The translations under genes and the position numbers were made by a program. Below the pieces are notes generated by a model. That model did not search any database and was not told where the DNA came from. It worked only from the letters and a program-made list of their open reading frames with translations. Below are positions 50,656 to 63,465 of a DNA stretch of 64,000 bases, one piece after another (positions within the stretch are counted from its first letter, which is position 1; the number at the start of each line of letters is the position of its first letter). The stretch is from Epiperipatus broadwayi (taxonomy: Eukaryota; Onychophora; Udeonychophora; Euonychophora; Peripatidae), in NCBI GenBank assembly GCA_028023455.1, contig JAQFVV010006215.1:5933230-5997229 (forward strand), given 5' to 3'.

Positions 50656-51227
50656 ACCTGTTTCACATTATTTGTTCCAAATATTATAAAGTGCATTGGT
50701 AATATGAGCATATACAATAAAATCTCAATACATTGTTTCATTTCCTTATTTTCTTGCATTTTTTCATTGCTTACCTTGGTTTTGGAGCCAGCACCATAAA
50801 AGTATATATTTTCTTTTTCGCATAATTTCATAAACAGTTAATTTATTGCTTTAATCATTACCAAATCAAGGTTACAACACATTTTTGTAGGGTAGATAGC
50901 TTATTTTTAAATTTGAAATGGTATTTTTATTATTTTATTTGAAAAAAAATAACAATCATATTTTTATTTTTTTGTATTTAATTTTACTAATAGGATATAT
51001 ATATATTTAACAGTTTTTTTAAAATTATTGCAAGTTGATTTAATATTTAATTGCACATAAGTTTTTTTCCCCCCAATCTTTTCCCTTTCTTCTTATCTAT
51101 CAATAACTTGATTTAGAAATATTTCTTTCCATTCTTCCAAATGAAATCTTTTTAAATATATATATGTATTTTTTTTAAAAAAAAATGCTTTTATTCATAT
51201 GAATGCACTAAAAATAAATAAAAATTT

Positions 51228-51679
51228 CTCACATTTTGTTGATAAACATTGATTAGAATAGAATACATATTATTGATAATGTGAGACCAAAATAAAGCAC
51301 TCATTTATGAATATGAATACCTCACATTTTTATTTTGATCATATAATAACAAAAATATTGTAAAAGTTGAAGAAAATATATTTTATTACTTTTTAATGCA
51401 TTTATGTAATTAACAGTATCTAAAAAAAATTTTAATATACTTTTTATTTTTTACTTTTTTAGTTTTATAATTAAAAAAAAAAAAAAAACTAAAGCAAAAT
51501 AAATATTTATTGACAAATTTAAAATTATTTTTAAATGCCAAAGAACCTTTTTAAATATATCTGCAGTTGAAACATGAACTGCACTATATTTTATTCCAAG
51601 CCCCCCTCATGTTAACATGTATAGTGTATAATAGCTCACATTTTGTTGATAAACATTGATTAGAATAGAATACATATTG
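51228..51679. repeat. Exact ~45-bp direct repeat, 407 bp apart
   Basis: CTCACATTTTGTTGATAAAC followed by ATTGATTAGAATAGAATACA and TATT occurs at 51228-51271 and again at 51635-51678 without change. Flanking sequence is unrelated apart from AT richness. Confidence 0.85.
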
Positions 51680-51917
51680 ATTATAGAACTGCAAGTGTAC
51701 AGTTATTTTTAATAGCATATGTATATAACACAGACATTTTTTTATATGTATGTATAAACAAAATTTAAAAAAATTAGTAACCGGTCTGGGGATGGGAACA
51801 ATCCAAGATAAAAATGATCTGAATGCCTTCTCTTGTAGTAGCATTTATCATAAATAAAAAAAAAAAGCTTGTTTAGAGCTATTAGCACGCTCTTAATTTT
51901 ACATAATCTAATTATTA

Positions 51918-52057
51918 CAATTTATCCAAACCACTTCCAACACTTTTTAACAAAACTCTTTATTTGTACATATACATAAACCTACATTTCAACTGACATG
52001 TATATGTACAAATAAAGAGTTTTGCTAAAAAATGTTTGAAGTAGTTTGGATAAATTG
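51918..52057. repeat. Fold-back repeat (58-bp arms)
   Basis: Left arm 51918-51975 and right arm 52000-52057 are reverse complements with a handful of mismatches (shared CAATTTATCCAAAC and ACTCTTTATTTGTACATATA). The loop is 24 bp. Confidence 0.92.
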
Positions 52058-54606
52058 TATTTATAGGATATTACAGGCAAAATTAAAAAAAAGTGTGATT
52101 TTGGTATTCTAATTATTAATAAAAAAATTGGGGAGTACACATTTATATATATTCCACTGAATATGTGTTCACTCATAACATTCACTGAAGCAAGAAAAAT
52201 AAGAAAAATAATCTAATTACCATATTTTTATTTTTAAGATAAAGTAAATAGCAAAATGTCTGACTTTGTCACTATTAATATGTTCTGGGGAAAAAAAAAT
52301 TTTCATTAACTTTTTTATTTTATAGAAACAATAGATTAATCTATTTAATAAGAGATTATGACCTTTAAATTTATTTATTTTTTAACATAATATTCATCTT
52401 TAAATATGTCCCAAAATTTTGTAAAATTATCTTACCAATGTATATAATTTGCATGATGCTCAGAAAAATAAAACAGCTGTTTAAATATAAAAGTTGTGAA
52501 TTTTAATGTTGGTTTTTTTTTTTTCTGTTTGTTTATTTACATTTTTGTTTGTTTGCATTTTTCTTGGGATAACATATATTTAGATAAAATATATTTCTGG
52601 TTCCACTGTATTTGATAAACAAATATAAACTCTTCCTTTATTTAAATAAAATTAATAAAAAATTATTTACGTTAAAGAATCAAAAATCTTCCCATAATTT
52701 GGTGTCCTTTTTGTTCTAGCTTAGATGGCCATTTTATAAGTCATATTATGCCACATTTATTAATATTATAATGACATTAAAAAATTTGAACAAAGTTTAG
52801 AATTTTATGAATATTGTAGAATATATATTTCTTTTACTTTTTAAAAAAATATTCTTTGTAATTGTCTAAGTGGAAAAAACCATAATAAGAAATTGATTTT
52901 CTTAAAATTTTGTTACAATTAACTTTTTTTTACCAAGATTTATATTTAATTATTTTATGTAAGAAATTATAGTAATTTTACTATAGAGAATCATTTTAAT
53001 GATTCCTCCCCCCTTTCATAATTTATATACAATTACTTTTTTTCTTTTTAGATCCCCATAAAATTAAAAATTTAGAATTATTTTCTTTTTGCTAAAATTA
53101 TTTTCAAACTCTAAAAAATGTTTGCCATTGGGAATACATATGTATACAAAATTTTAACTAGATTAGAAATTGGAAGTGGGTTAAAAGTGAATTATAAGAT
53201 TATGTAGACAGATGGATGAGATGAACAAAACATTAGAGTAAGTTAAATAGAAATGTATAAAAATTAAAATGTTTTTAAATGCTTAATTTTAGAGTATATA
53301 TTGTTTTAAAAATATGCTTAATACTCTCAATATATTCTCATTTTGCTACAAATGTTTTGTTGTCTGTAAGTTTTAGAAACCTTTTTTTAAAACAAATCTT
53401 TCTAGTCTTAAAAAATCAATTGAAATTCCAATAAAGAGTAAATAATGATTTAAAATTTTTGTTTATTTGTAAAATTAAATATAGTGAAAAAAATAGAATA
53501 CTTTTAATCTTCTAATCACTACAATTAATATTAAACTTTACTTTTAAAGCATATATAATTACTATGATATTAAAATTATATATATTGTAAGTATATGTTA
53601 GTGACCTGTATTTATAAATATATATTTTAATTTTTAATAGTTATTTTTTAGAAACATTACATTTGGAAAATTACATAAAATAAAAACAAGCATTTAAACA
53701 TTAAAACTATGAAAAATTTTGTAGAAAATGAATTTGCATTCTAATATGCACTTTATCTAAAAACTATATTCTAAATTTGCTATGGAATTGTTTTTACATG
53801 TACCATGATATAAATTTACTTGAAATTCCTAAAAAATGGATAATTCTTGCATCATTCTTGTTTTAATTTTGATTGGATAACCAACAAAAAATAAGTAAAA
53901 TATATTGGAACGGAGGTCAAAATGGACCTCATAAATCATTTACTTTGCCAAAACATCTGGGCTAAAACTGTTACCTAAATATCATTACACTACACAATAT
54001 TCAAAAGAACATTTAATTAATAACAGCTTAATAGGATTTTTGAGGATTCATGACATCAAATGTTTGTTTTTCTGTAAACTTTCAATTTAATATTTACTAA
54101 AAAAATATAGAGCTCAATCTACTTAAATAATGAAGAACTTGCAAACTGTTTAAAAAACTAATTCATTTTATTTTAACTAATCATTTATTTATCTTATCAT
54201 GGAATTTCAGTAAAGTTAAACCATCTGAAATGGAATGTCAAGATAAGCTGATCATATATATATATTATCCAGGCACTATATACTACACATCACATTCTTC
54301 TCATTATTAATGTTGAACTTTGATTAACTGGGAAAAAAAGGATTGTTTATATATATAAATTGGATATTATATATAAGAAAACTTATTTGTTTTATAATTT
54401 TCTTTGTTTTATTGAAAAAAAAAAAATTCTCAAGTTAAGAAATGAAAATACCAAGAATAGGATAAAGATAGTAATATGTATTATATAGATATTTTTTATG
54501 TACATTTTTATGATGCATACACTACTTTTTAAAAAAATTTTGCGTGAGCTTATACTATGTTAGTGTGAATGTGACTTTTGGAAATCTGCTTATTTATTTT
54601 GACATG
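52058..54606. other. AT-rich intergenic DNA
   Basis: No gene, only A/T homopolymers and TA runs. Confidence 0.5.
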
Positions 54607-54866
54607 AACTCTCCATACAGTATTGCCACCTGGATGCCAGAAGGCTTGTGCATAAAATCCCTATCTAATGCCTACTCATCCAATATCCCCAGACTAGTTT
54701 CTGGCTTGTGGCCTTCGTCAGTGAGGAGCTTTGGATCTGAGAGCACTGCAGAAACTAGTCTGGGGATATTGGATGAGTAGGCATTAGATAGGGATTTTAT
54801 GCACAAGCCTTCTGGCATCCATTGATTGCTCTGTTTAGCACAGGTGGCAATACTGTATGGAGAGTT
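54607..54866. repeat. Near-perfect fold-back repeat (about 97-bp arms)
   Basis: Left arm 54607-54703 matches right arm 54749-54866 almost base for base in reverse complement. The exception is a 21-bp insertion in the right arm (about 54821-54841, beginning TTGATTGCTCTG), a sequence that recurs just outside the right arm (TTGCTCTGTTTATCA at 54867). The near-perfect arms suggest youth. The loop side contains a hammerhead-like fold on the minus strand. The 78-codon frame here is a by-product. Confidence 0.93.
54686..54727 (-). ncRNA. Hammerhead ribozyme-like motif
   Basis: Minus strand, 42 nt: stem I UCCUCA/UGGGGA (6 bp, one wobble), core CUGACGA, stem II GGC/GCC around CACAA (closed by an A-A opposition where G-C is usual), canonical GAAA, stem III AC/GU around UA, and C17. 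Relative to the fold-back at 26.2 kb the outer stem I pair switches from A-U to U-A, a compensatory change. Core bases are intact; the A-A opposition beside the core is the weak point. Confidence 0.55.
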
Positions 54867-57800
54867 TTGCTCTGTTTATCAACAATTAATGTGCTAGTGT
54901 AGGAAATGTGATCATGTGATGATTAATATTGTTATTGGAAATTATAAATATTATTTGTGATAGCACACTCCTTTAAGTTTTTTTTTGCTATTTATTTAGT
55001 TAAATTTAAGATATAGAAATAACCAGTCTTATAAGTACACGGGTTTTTCTTAAGTGGACACAAAGAATGTAATCCAGTGAAAATACATAGCAAAGATCTT
55101 TTTATAGATATCATCGAATAGTAGTTAGTATTAGAATTTTTTTTTTTTTAGAATTTCGTACCACCAAAGAATATGAAAAATAGGAAGAGTTAGAAAATGT
55201 CACCCATTATCTTTCTTAATGTCTCGAGATATATTTATTAGTTTGCTTATTTACATATAATTATTTATTCTATATTTCAAAGACTGATACTTAGTTAATT
55301 AATCTAACCGGAACGTATCAAGCATGCTTATTATTTTTTTGTAATCAAAATAGAATAATACTTTAGGCCATAATTGAGCAGAAATTTAATCATTACTAGA
55401 ATAATCAGATTTAACATGCAACACATACAGGCTATATGTTTATATGATCTTTGACCCACACATACATTTTTTTCCTTTTGACAATAATTATATATATATT
55501 AGATTCTTCAAAATGCAAACCTTTTTAAATTAATTTATTTTGGAGCTAAATATTAATATTTTATAAAAAAAAAAAATTGAGAGCATTTATTAATTATTTT
55601 TTCTTTACATATATATTGTTTTATTTGTAAATAAAAATTACTTTTTTTTTATTTAAATTCAGAGTTAGTTTTTTTTTATTTAGTTAATATTAAATAATTT
55701 TATTTAAATTCATAATAGACTTATTGGTGTCATACATATTTGAACCCCAAATTATTGTGTGATTGCAGATATTAAATGGAGCGGGATGATCCATTGCCAT
55801 AACAAAATTATTGGATTTAGCCAAAGTACCCGACCGAACTTCATAATTGCACACATTCAACACACGCACACATATTTAAGAAGATAATTTAATATTTACA
55901 TAGAAGATTTAATATACACTTAAATAATTATATTGAAGATTTTATACACTCATGAGATAATACTATACAACACATATGTTTGGTATAGAACATATATAAA
56001 GATATTATTTAGACTAAATTTGAACTGAACATTATGAATACAGTAATATTTAATGAGATTAAATGCAATTTGGATGTAATAAAATGTACCCTTTAGTACC
56101 ATGCTGCATTGATATCTGCACTCTACTTACATATTTGCTCTGGATTTCTTTTTTCTCTGTTTTCTATAAGATTCATTGTTCTTTTGACCATTACAATATA
56201 TATATGAGAGCACATTTTGCAAATAATAAGTACTGAATAATTGAAGTATGATATCTAAGTTGTAATTAAAACTAATGGTTAGTGCATTTCAGTCAATATA
56301 CAATAAATTATATTATCAATAATTTTTAACAGGTTTTTGGTATTATTGTTTCTTATATTTATCATTAATTTTATTTATTTTCTTGAAAAATAATAAATCA
56401 TAAGCTTGTTCTGTATATATATTTAAGAGTCATAAAATTCGGCTTTTGTATTCAAATAATGTTATCACAATTATTGAAGATGGTTCTACCTTATTCATTG
56501 CAAAATATTTTGTTGCAATATGTTTTGCATATATTTCTGTGTATTGAATTCTAAACTACTTAATACAAATTACTTGAAGAAAAATCGTTTAAAAATAACT
56601 TACATAAAAATGAATATTTCTGGGAACATTCTTTTAATGAAGCAAGTTTTTTTTATTTTTTATAAATTCATCAAAATGCCTTCTTTTTTTAATGATTCCA
56701 TAGCTTCTGCCTTAATGTAAAATATTTACAACTTTGTCTGTATATATTCATGTATGTATAGCTTGCTTTATTATTCAAAAAGATATAGTTTCTCCCCAAT
56801 AACTTATGGTTTTATTATTATTTTATAATAGGTCAGTTGTTACACTGCTACTTGTATATCAGTAGAGCTTATTGATAAAACATATATTGTGATATACACA
56901 TGTTGCCATCTATAGTTTGCTTTGTAGTGTATAAACAATTAAATAAAGAAAACAATTAAAGGTCTTATATTTAGTTAAGTGTTTTTTAATATGAGATAAA
57001 TGGAGAGTGAATGGATACTTTATTTATTAAATTTTAAAATGAAATGATTTTTATTAAATTATATCAAATGACAACAATGCTTTATTAAGATTAAAAAAAG
57101 AAAAAAGAAAATCTCATTCGCAAATTAGTGTTTAAAAAAAAAAACTATTTTATGTTACCATAGCTAGAAAAACAAATTCAGCAAGAAGAACACACACACT
57201 TTCTTTTGCTTAAAATGTTGTTTTATCTTAACTTACTTTTACAAATAGATTCTGGACTTATAACAAAGAAATATGTACTGTGAGTAGAAAATGTATTTAG
57301 GGGAGAAGGAACACAGACTTCCCACTATTTGATATCTTTATGTCTAAAACAGAATGATTACAATAACAAATGCTATTCTTAACTACCATGAAGCTATAAA
57401 ATTATCAAATTTACCATGTATTGTAATATTGACAAAAGGATTGGTTGAATACCATTTAAGGATAAAAATGTTTATGGAAACCTACATTTGTTGTTATCAT
57501 CAATGTGCCAAGGAAGACATCATGGGATAGTGTAATCTAAGCTGAAATTATATATAAAATAAAATTGGTAATAGACACTAAAAGAAAAAAAATTCTTTTA
57601 AATTATCTACAAGAAATAAAATTTCACTTGTTAATAATGGTTAAGAGTATTATAGTAGCTTAATGATAAAATATTTATTGAAGTCTTTTTTTTAAATTAA
57701 TAATCTTAATTATGAGATAATTTTATCTTATCATTCAATATAAGCTTAAATGATAGACTCATGTAATTACAACTTAAATCAATTGTTAACGTATTACTTT

Positions 57801-59590
57801 TTTTTTTTTGAAAATAAATCAAAATTAAGCATAAATAATATTCTATATAATTTATTTAAATTATTTAATAATTATTATAAAAAAATTACTTTAGTCCAAG
57901 ATATAAAACATATTAAAGGAAAAATATATATAAGATAATAATGTTAACATTTTATTACATTTGTTTTTGTGTAAGAAAGAGTTTGTAATTAAACCTTTAT
58001 GACTGTATGCATAATAATTTTAATCATAGACCATTTCTACTAATTGCAATCTGATAAGGGTAAATCATAAAGATATATATTATATTGCAGTTGGTAAAAT
58101 TAGAATTATGTTCTTGGTCTTAGCTATCTTTTACTTCAATAAATATTATTATTATCTAAGTACTTTGATTTGCCTATTGTATAAATCATTATAAAACTAT
58201 TTTGTTTTAGTTTATTTATAATTCAAATATTTAAATGTATATCCCATACAATATCTCATTAGCAAGTAAAATATTTATTGAATTTTAGGCCCATTGACAC
58301 CTTACAAATTCACGAGTCCATTGCAGATGTAAATCCAAACTATCATAGAACCAATTTATATATTAATTCATTTATTTATTTGTCATTTTATTTGCCCAAG
58401 TACAATATTTATTCATTATATTTTATAGCTTGCTCAAATACTGGGCATTTGTAGGTCAAGTAGCTTTTCATCTATTATTTTATTGATTGTTCATTATATT
58501 TTTGGCTCATCCAATGAGAATATTATGATTTATGAGATGGATGTTGCTTCATTAGTATTGTTTTTATATTTTAGAATATTTTCCATTACTATATATATAT
58601 ATAATAAAGCTATATTGTCACTTTATTCTAATTAAATACTTGTTCATTACAGAATATTTTTATTTAATTAAAACAGTAAAATAATTAGTTTTTCACCCAA
58701 GCTTATGTTACATTTAATGTGCTTTATTTTTTAAGTTTTTTGATTTATTCTTCATTTCTAACCAATTTTCATACATCTGGAGTATATTATTCTTTCAAAT
58801 TAATTTGTTTGCTGTTTAACTGTAATATTTTCTTAATTGTTAATCTCCTTTTTCTTAACACTTTTCCTAATTAATTTAGTAATTAATTTGAGATTACCTT
58901 TTTTATATGCACAACACTTTAAAATCATTTGCTGATATTTACAATTGCTGAATATAATTATTTCCAATCATAGTCTTAAAAAAAAATTTTTTTTTTGTTT
59001 GAAAAAGTATTTTGACTTAATGATGTCAAGATAAGTAAAATACTGGTATTCTAAAGTTTCGATATTAATGAATAATAAAGGCAACAGATTGACTTAACTG
59101 TTTGCTAAATGTGATACTGTGTCTGTCTTCATTATTATATCTGCTTGCTCAATGCTATCTATGAAAGATTTTCATGCAGATGATAAATGAATTGAAAATG
59201 GTTAATATGAGGGAAAAGATCTGGCAATTGAGAATTTATCTGTACACTACTAAGAATATCATTAAAATAATTTATATTCTCATTGCTTATAGATTGGAAT
59301 TTCACTTATAAAAATCTAATCTTATATTGTTTCTCCTTATTGTGGAAAATAAGACTGGCGTGAAAAGCATTGTTTAAAAAATTAATTTTGCTATATGTGA
59401 CGCACACATACATTATATTTATAAATACATTATATGCTAATAAAGTACACATTGCTTATGAAAAAAAAAATATTATTGCAAAAAGTAAGACATCAGTAAA
59501 ATAAAATGTCAATAATGATCCATAAATAAAATTAATCCAAATACTTTGAAGGGATTAATTTCTCAATTCTCTAATATCAGAAGAATCTAA
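54867..59590. other. AT-rich tract, no gene recognised
   Basis: Low-complexity AT-rich DNA. A small patch at 55740-55850 is less AT-rich (GGAGCGGGATGATCC) with no recognisable identity. Frames at 56520 and 57750 are AT-driven. Confidence 0.45.
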
Positions 59591-60342
59591 GACAAATAAA
59601 TTATCACAGAACAATAAAAGATTTCATGATGAAAGAAGATTAACATTGGTAAGTGGTATGATACCGTTGTTCTATATCTCAACATTTTTTGCAAAAAATT
59701 TTTAAAAAATATTTTGCAATGAAAATGGGAAGTTAAAATACATGGAAATTATTTAAGTCGTTTAGGTTTTGTAGATAATGTGGTTATTTTCACTTCAGGA
59801 AATATTGCAAAAATGATCAGATGAAAGTAAGAAAATAGATCTAAAAATAAATACTAAAAAGATTAAAGTAATATTCAATGAATTTTTTCAGAATAAAATA
59901 AATATCTTGGACAGATTCCTAATGCAAATGAAAATATAATAGATTAAATTAAACATGAAATATAGTTTACTTGCAGTTCTTTAAGCTGAAATAACTTGAT
60001 ATTAAAAGGAAATATTCCTATGTGTTTCAAAAGGAAGGTTTTTTTAATAGATGCATTTTACCAGTTCTTCCTTAAAGATGTGAGGCTTGTAGACTTAATA
60101 AAAAAGTATAGAGACATCAGAGCACATAGTAAAATATGGAAAAGTATAGATTGGATTAACAAGAAGAGATTGAAAGTGAAATAATTGATTGAGAAAAAAA
60201 CCCAATAATCATTGACATCATTAAAAGAGTTAAGCTAAAATGGAGCTGATCTGATCATATTGCTAGAAGATATAATAGATGCACAATTGTGTTGTCTTAA
60301 ACTAGTTCCCAAGAGATAGTAAATAACCTAGAAAAAGATTAC

Positions 60343-60805
60343 ACAAGATTGATGAAAATATTTGAAAACCAGGCACTCTTCACAAACCTGGGAGCTTAAT
60401 TGTAAGTATAGAGGATTTGAACTCGGATTTTCAAGCACCCTTCAACTATCCACACTATCTCATACAACTGATACATATGACCACACACATGTAGAAAAGA
60501 TTAATAATCACCAATATACATATTTCATGCTAAACCAGCACTCATCAGTTGGTCCAGACTATCATCTCTCACACATATATATAATCAATGCTCAGCATGC
60601 TAAACCAGCACTCATCAGTTGGTCCAGACTATCATCTCTCACACATATATATAATCAATACTGAGCATGAAATACGTATATTGGTGATTATTAATCTTTT
60701 CTACATGTGTGTGGTCATATGTATCAGTTGTATGAGATAGTGTGGATAGTTGAAGGGTGCTTGAAAATCTGAGTTCAAATCCTCTATACTTACAAGATTG
60801 ATGAA
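60343..60805. mobile_element. Fold-back element with 14-bp TSD inside LINE
   Basis: ACAAGATTGATGAA is present at 60343-60356 and 60792-60805, and the RTE-like frame is continuous once 60357-60805 is removed. This is clean evidence for insertion. The insert has arms of about 130 bp: 60401-60531, and the reverse complement ending at 60791. Between them are two tandem 70-bp units (about 60531-60671) containing CCAGCACTCATCAGTTGGTC. The right arm on the plus strand has GAGTTCAAATCCTC, a tRNA B-box-like string, so each arm may be a SINE-like unit. The long TSD indicates insertion by a LINE-type endonuclease. Confidence 0.85.
60510..60553 (-). ncRNA. Hammerhead ribozyme-like motif, canonical core
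   Basis: Minus strand, 44 nt: stem I ACCAA/UUGGU (5 bp), core CUGAUGA, stem II GUGCU/AGCAU (4 Watson-Crick pairs plus a closing G-U) with loop GGUUU, canonical GAAA, a minimal stem III AUA/UAU, and A17 at the cleavage position. All catalytic core bases agree with the hammerhead consensus. The weak points are the G-U instead of G-C at 10.1/11.1 and the very short stem III, which is common in animal type I motifs. The second 70-bp unit repeats the 5' half but lacks GAAA. Confidence 0.6.
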
Positions 60806-61547
60806 TGAAATAAGGAAGTTTGTTGGTATGACATGGATGAGAGACTATGAATTGGAGAAATTAGATTATACCTTGGAAAGATCTTCATCTTACATGGATT
60901 GATAAGAATTGAAAATGATAAATTACTATGTTAGCATGAATGTATATGAATAAAATATGAGATATTATCTATATGGAAAAAGTATAATTAGTTAAATTAG
61001 GATCTAATTGATTTGAAGAAATAAGCTACTGACCTTCTAGTAATCCATCGTGAATTTAGTGTAAAAAATAACCCACCAATGAAAAAAAAAACAAGTATAT
61101 ATAAATATATTCCTTTATGAATCAAAAAATTTACAACTATGGGAAGTCTTATAGATTACACTTTTATTATTGATTTTTGTAAGCTGACTGCAGTATATAT
61201 ATATATTTTGCTTGTATTTACTAATGGTCACATATCCTTTCTTAATAAACTTATTTTAGAATTCAATGGTCTTTTATTTGATTTTTTTGATATGTAGCTA
61301 TTTATTATTGTGGAACTCTATGATAACATTTTGGTTAATGTTGATTCTGTTATGATGCAGTCATTTTATTATTGAGTTTTTTTATTTTTTAATTAGAAAT
61401 GTGAATATTAGTTGATTTTTATTCATATCTCATTCCAGGATCACCGAGTCTAATCTTTCTTATCTAAGCTTTGAGACTGATCCATATGGTTTGGGAAGCC
61501 CGGCTTTCTTTTAATTCAATAATTTTTTCGGTTTATAAAAGCCCTGT

Positions 61548-61618
61548 GTGGGTTTGGCACAGTGGTAGTGTCCGAATTGGGATCAGGTAGTCCAAGGATC
61601 AATTTTTTTTTTTTTTTA
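61548..61618 (+). repeat. tRNA-like sequence ending in T run
   Basis: TTTGGCACAGTGGTAGTGTCC contains a perfect match to the Pol III A-box pattern TRGCNNAGNGG. About 30 bp further on, AGTCCAAGGATCAA stands where a B-box would be, and is degenerate. A long T run follows, which could act as a Pol III terminator. It is probably a tRNA pseudogene or SINE head rather than a working tRNA. Confidence 0.4.
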
Positions 61619-61933
61619 CATTTGTATAAACACTAATCTTATCTTATAAGTCATTAAGTTTTCAAAATTGGTTTCATTAAATTTAAGTTCAATAGTTTTC
61701 TGATGTCTTTTTTATTTAATATTGTTTCTGCATCTTTTCAGTAAAGACCAGTTTTAATACCACAAGTATAATAAATACTTTCACTTGATAAAAATCAGTT
61801 AGTTTAAAACTAGTTGAATTTAAGTCATTACTGTAATTTCTTTGCTATTTAGTATCTTTTTATTGCTTTATCCTTATATAAGATTGTGAGTTAAGCATTA
61901 TTGTATAATCCAGAAATTTGTTTATTTTTTCTC

Positions 61934-62211
61934 TGTCATGTCTGACCTTGCCTTCAGAAGTGAACTAGTCCAGATTCCTTCCTTATCTAACGCGGATTCA
62001 GAGAGCATCAATGACTAATGGCCATACTAACCAATGGTATGATTTTATACACGTTTACACATGACCATACTTATGTTTTACCCTTTGGCTAGGTTTATAC
62101 ATTGATTATCCACATGTTTACACATTAGTCAATGGCAACGAGTGCTCACTCCAATTAGGTAAGGAAGGCATCTGGACTAGACTACTTATGAAAGCAAGGT
62201 CAGATATGACA
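61934..62211 (-). mobile_element. Gypsy-type LTR (278 bp) with palindromic ends
   Basis: Read on the minus strand it begins TGTCATATCTGACCTTGC and ends GCAAGGTCAGACATGACA, so it has TG...CA termini. The first and last ~85 bp are also imperfect reverse complements of each other. Immediately upstream on the same strand is CCAGAGGGAGGAA, a purine-rich polypurine tract as expected next to a 3' LTR, and integrase-like sequence precedes that. No second LTR was found in the window, so the element is incomplete. Confidence 0.7.
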
Positions 62212-62960
62212 TTCCTCCCTCTGGCTAAATTTAGCCCTGGAGAATATAATCATCAAGATGAGCTGGATGTGTTATCAGCTTTGTTGATTTCTCAGTTTTA
62301 TTGCTGTTTTTACCTTATCATTCTTGTTTGATGGTCTTCTCCCTGGGTTGTTGCTGTCTTGAGTTTGGCAGTCATTTCCACTTGATGCATTTGTTTCTGT
62401 GATTCAGTTGGTTTAGGTGGTGATAGGTTGGTACCTACCTGCTGTTTGAGCTACTACAATGTAGAGTTATTTCAGTTGTGTAACCACTGCTGGTATCTAT
62501 TTTGTGGATCCATAGCACATTCTACATAGCAACTGAGTGCCTATTTGTACTTTTTTCTTGCTATTTCCTTTTTGTATGTATTTGGAATCATGTTTCAGGG
62601 CTGACAGGTTAATTCACAGATGTCTATTGGTTAGCAGTTTGCCTTTCTTTGGGCCAGCACAGTCCACATGGAGTCTAGACCAGGCCCTTCAGGTTTAGGC
62701 CACTGAAGTGTTTTGTTCTTTGCTGGCCTAGACTTTGACAGTCATTTTTAACAACTCTCACTGATTATGTCCCCAAAACTCTTGATAATAATGCAGATAT
62801 TATTTCAACCTATGCATGCAAGAAGGGGGGGGGCAGAGAGTTTGCAACAAAAATCCAATCATTGGCATTAAAATGTGAATTCAAAGATTTCCTGAATGAA
62901 GCACTTCATGCTCTCAAGTAGATCTGGCAATGAGAGGGAGAGCATCTCTCTAACCTGAAG
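62212..62960 (-). pseudogene. Ty3/Gypsy integrase remnant
   Basis: Minus-strand frames carry SRPAKNKTLQWPKPEG, then, after a frameshift, WSRLHVDCAGPKKGK (62683-62641). This is the start of the integrase catalytic core with its first Asp (family pattern 'P..PW.R.HVDF.GP..G'). After a stop come a C-terminal tail containing YVECAMDPQNRYQQWL and KPTESQKQ, then the polypurine tract and LTR. The second Asp and Glu are missing, so it is non-functional. The extent above 62800 is uncertain. Confidence 0.6.
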
Positions 62961-63465
62961 GATTAAACATGTTCTCAATTGAAACTACTTTCAACTGTGG
63001 TGTTTCTACTATAGTTATTACCAATACGTCTATGCAGTGAGGCAAGTCCATGATAGGACTGGAAGCTGCTACGACTATGATCAACATGATGCAAGCTGTC
63101 CCTTACAGCTGGAATGGAAAAGTTTTGATTGGAACTCGAGGCAAGCTGTCCAGTACTGCCGGAAGTCTTGACTAGAATGCACAAGGTAAGCATTAGCAAT
63201 ATATACAGCTGAAAGCGAGTCCAGTATGATTAATACAGTATAACTAATTTTATCTACATAAAATTGTATTTATTGATTATAGAATATGTATGTATATTTG
63301 TTCTAATAAATTATACATATTAACTTCAAGTGTTCATATTTTCATTGATATCACTTGGTTTGAATCTGAAATCTGCAATTCAAGACAAAAATACTAAAAT
63401 TTTTAAAATATCTTATTTTTACTTCTTAATTCTTCATAAACCTAATCTGTCTTTTTTTTTTTTTT
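62961..63465. other. Possible upstream part of the Gypsy element, then AT-rich DNA
   Basis: 62975-63199 (-) is a 74-codon frame in less AT-rich DNA, containing SSNQNFSIPAVRDSLHHVDH. I recognise no domain. It may be an upstream pol or gag piece. After about 63230 the DNA is AT-rich again. Confidence 0.3.

Larger units (their letters stand above)
59640..60930 (+). pseudogene. RTE/BovB-like LINE RT remnant, interrupted
   Basis: Plus-strand pieces match the 3' half of RTE-type LINE proteins. LSRLGFVDNVVIFTSG (about 59750) corresponds to 'L.FADD[IV]VLFS', with the catalytic pair reduced to DN. Then come a broken thumb region, YLGQIPNANENI, and LILKGNIPMCFKRKVF (59990 onward), corresponding to 'L....I....K.KVF...ILPVLTYG'. 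A decayed region is followed by LKLVPKR. After the fold-back insertion the frame resumes with LMNEIRKFVGMTWMRDY (about 60795-60850), matching the 'RW.DDI....G..W...A.D' end block. Many stops; inactive. Confidence 0.7.

Noticed and set aside
54544-54780. 78-codon plus-strand frame
   Set aside because: It lies within one arm and loop of a fold-back element with no protein motif.
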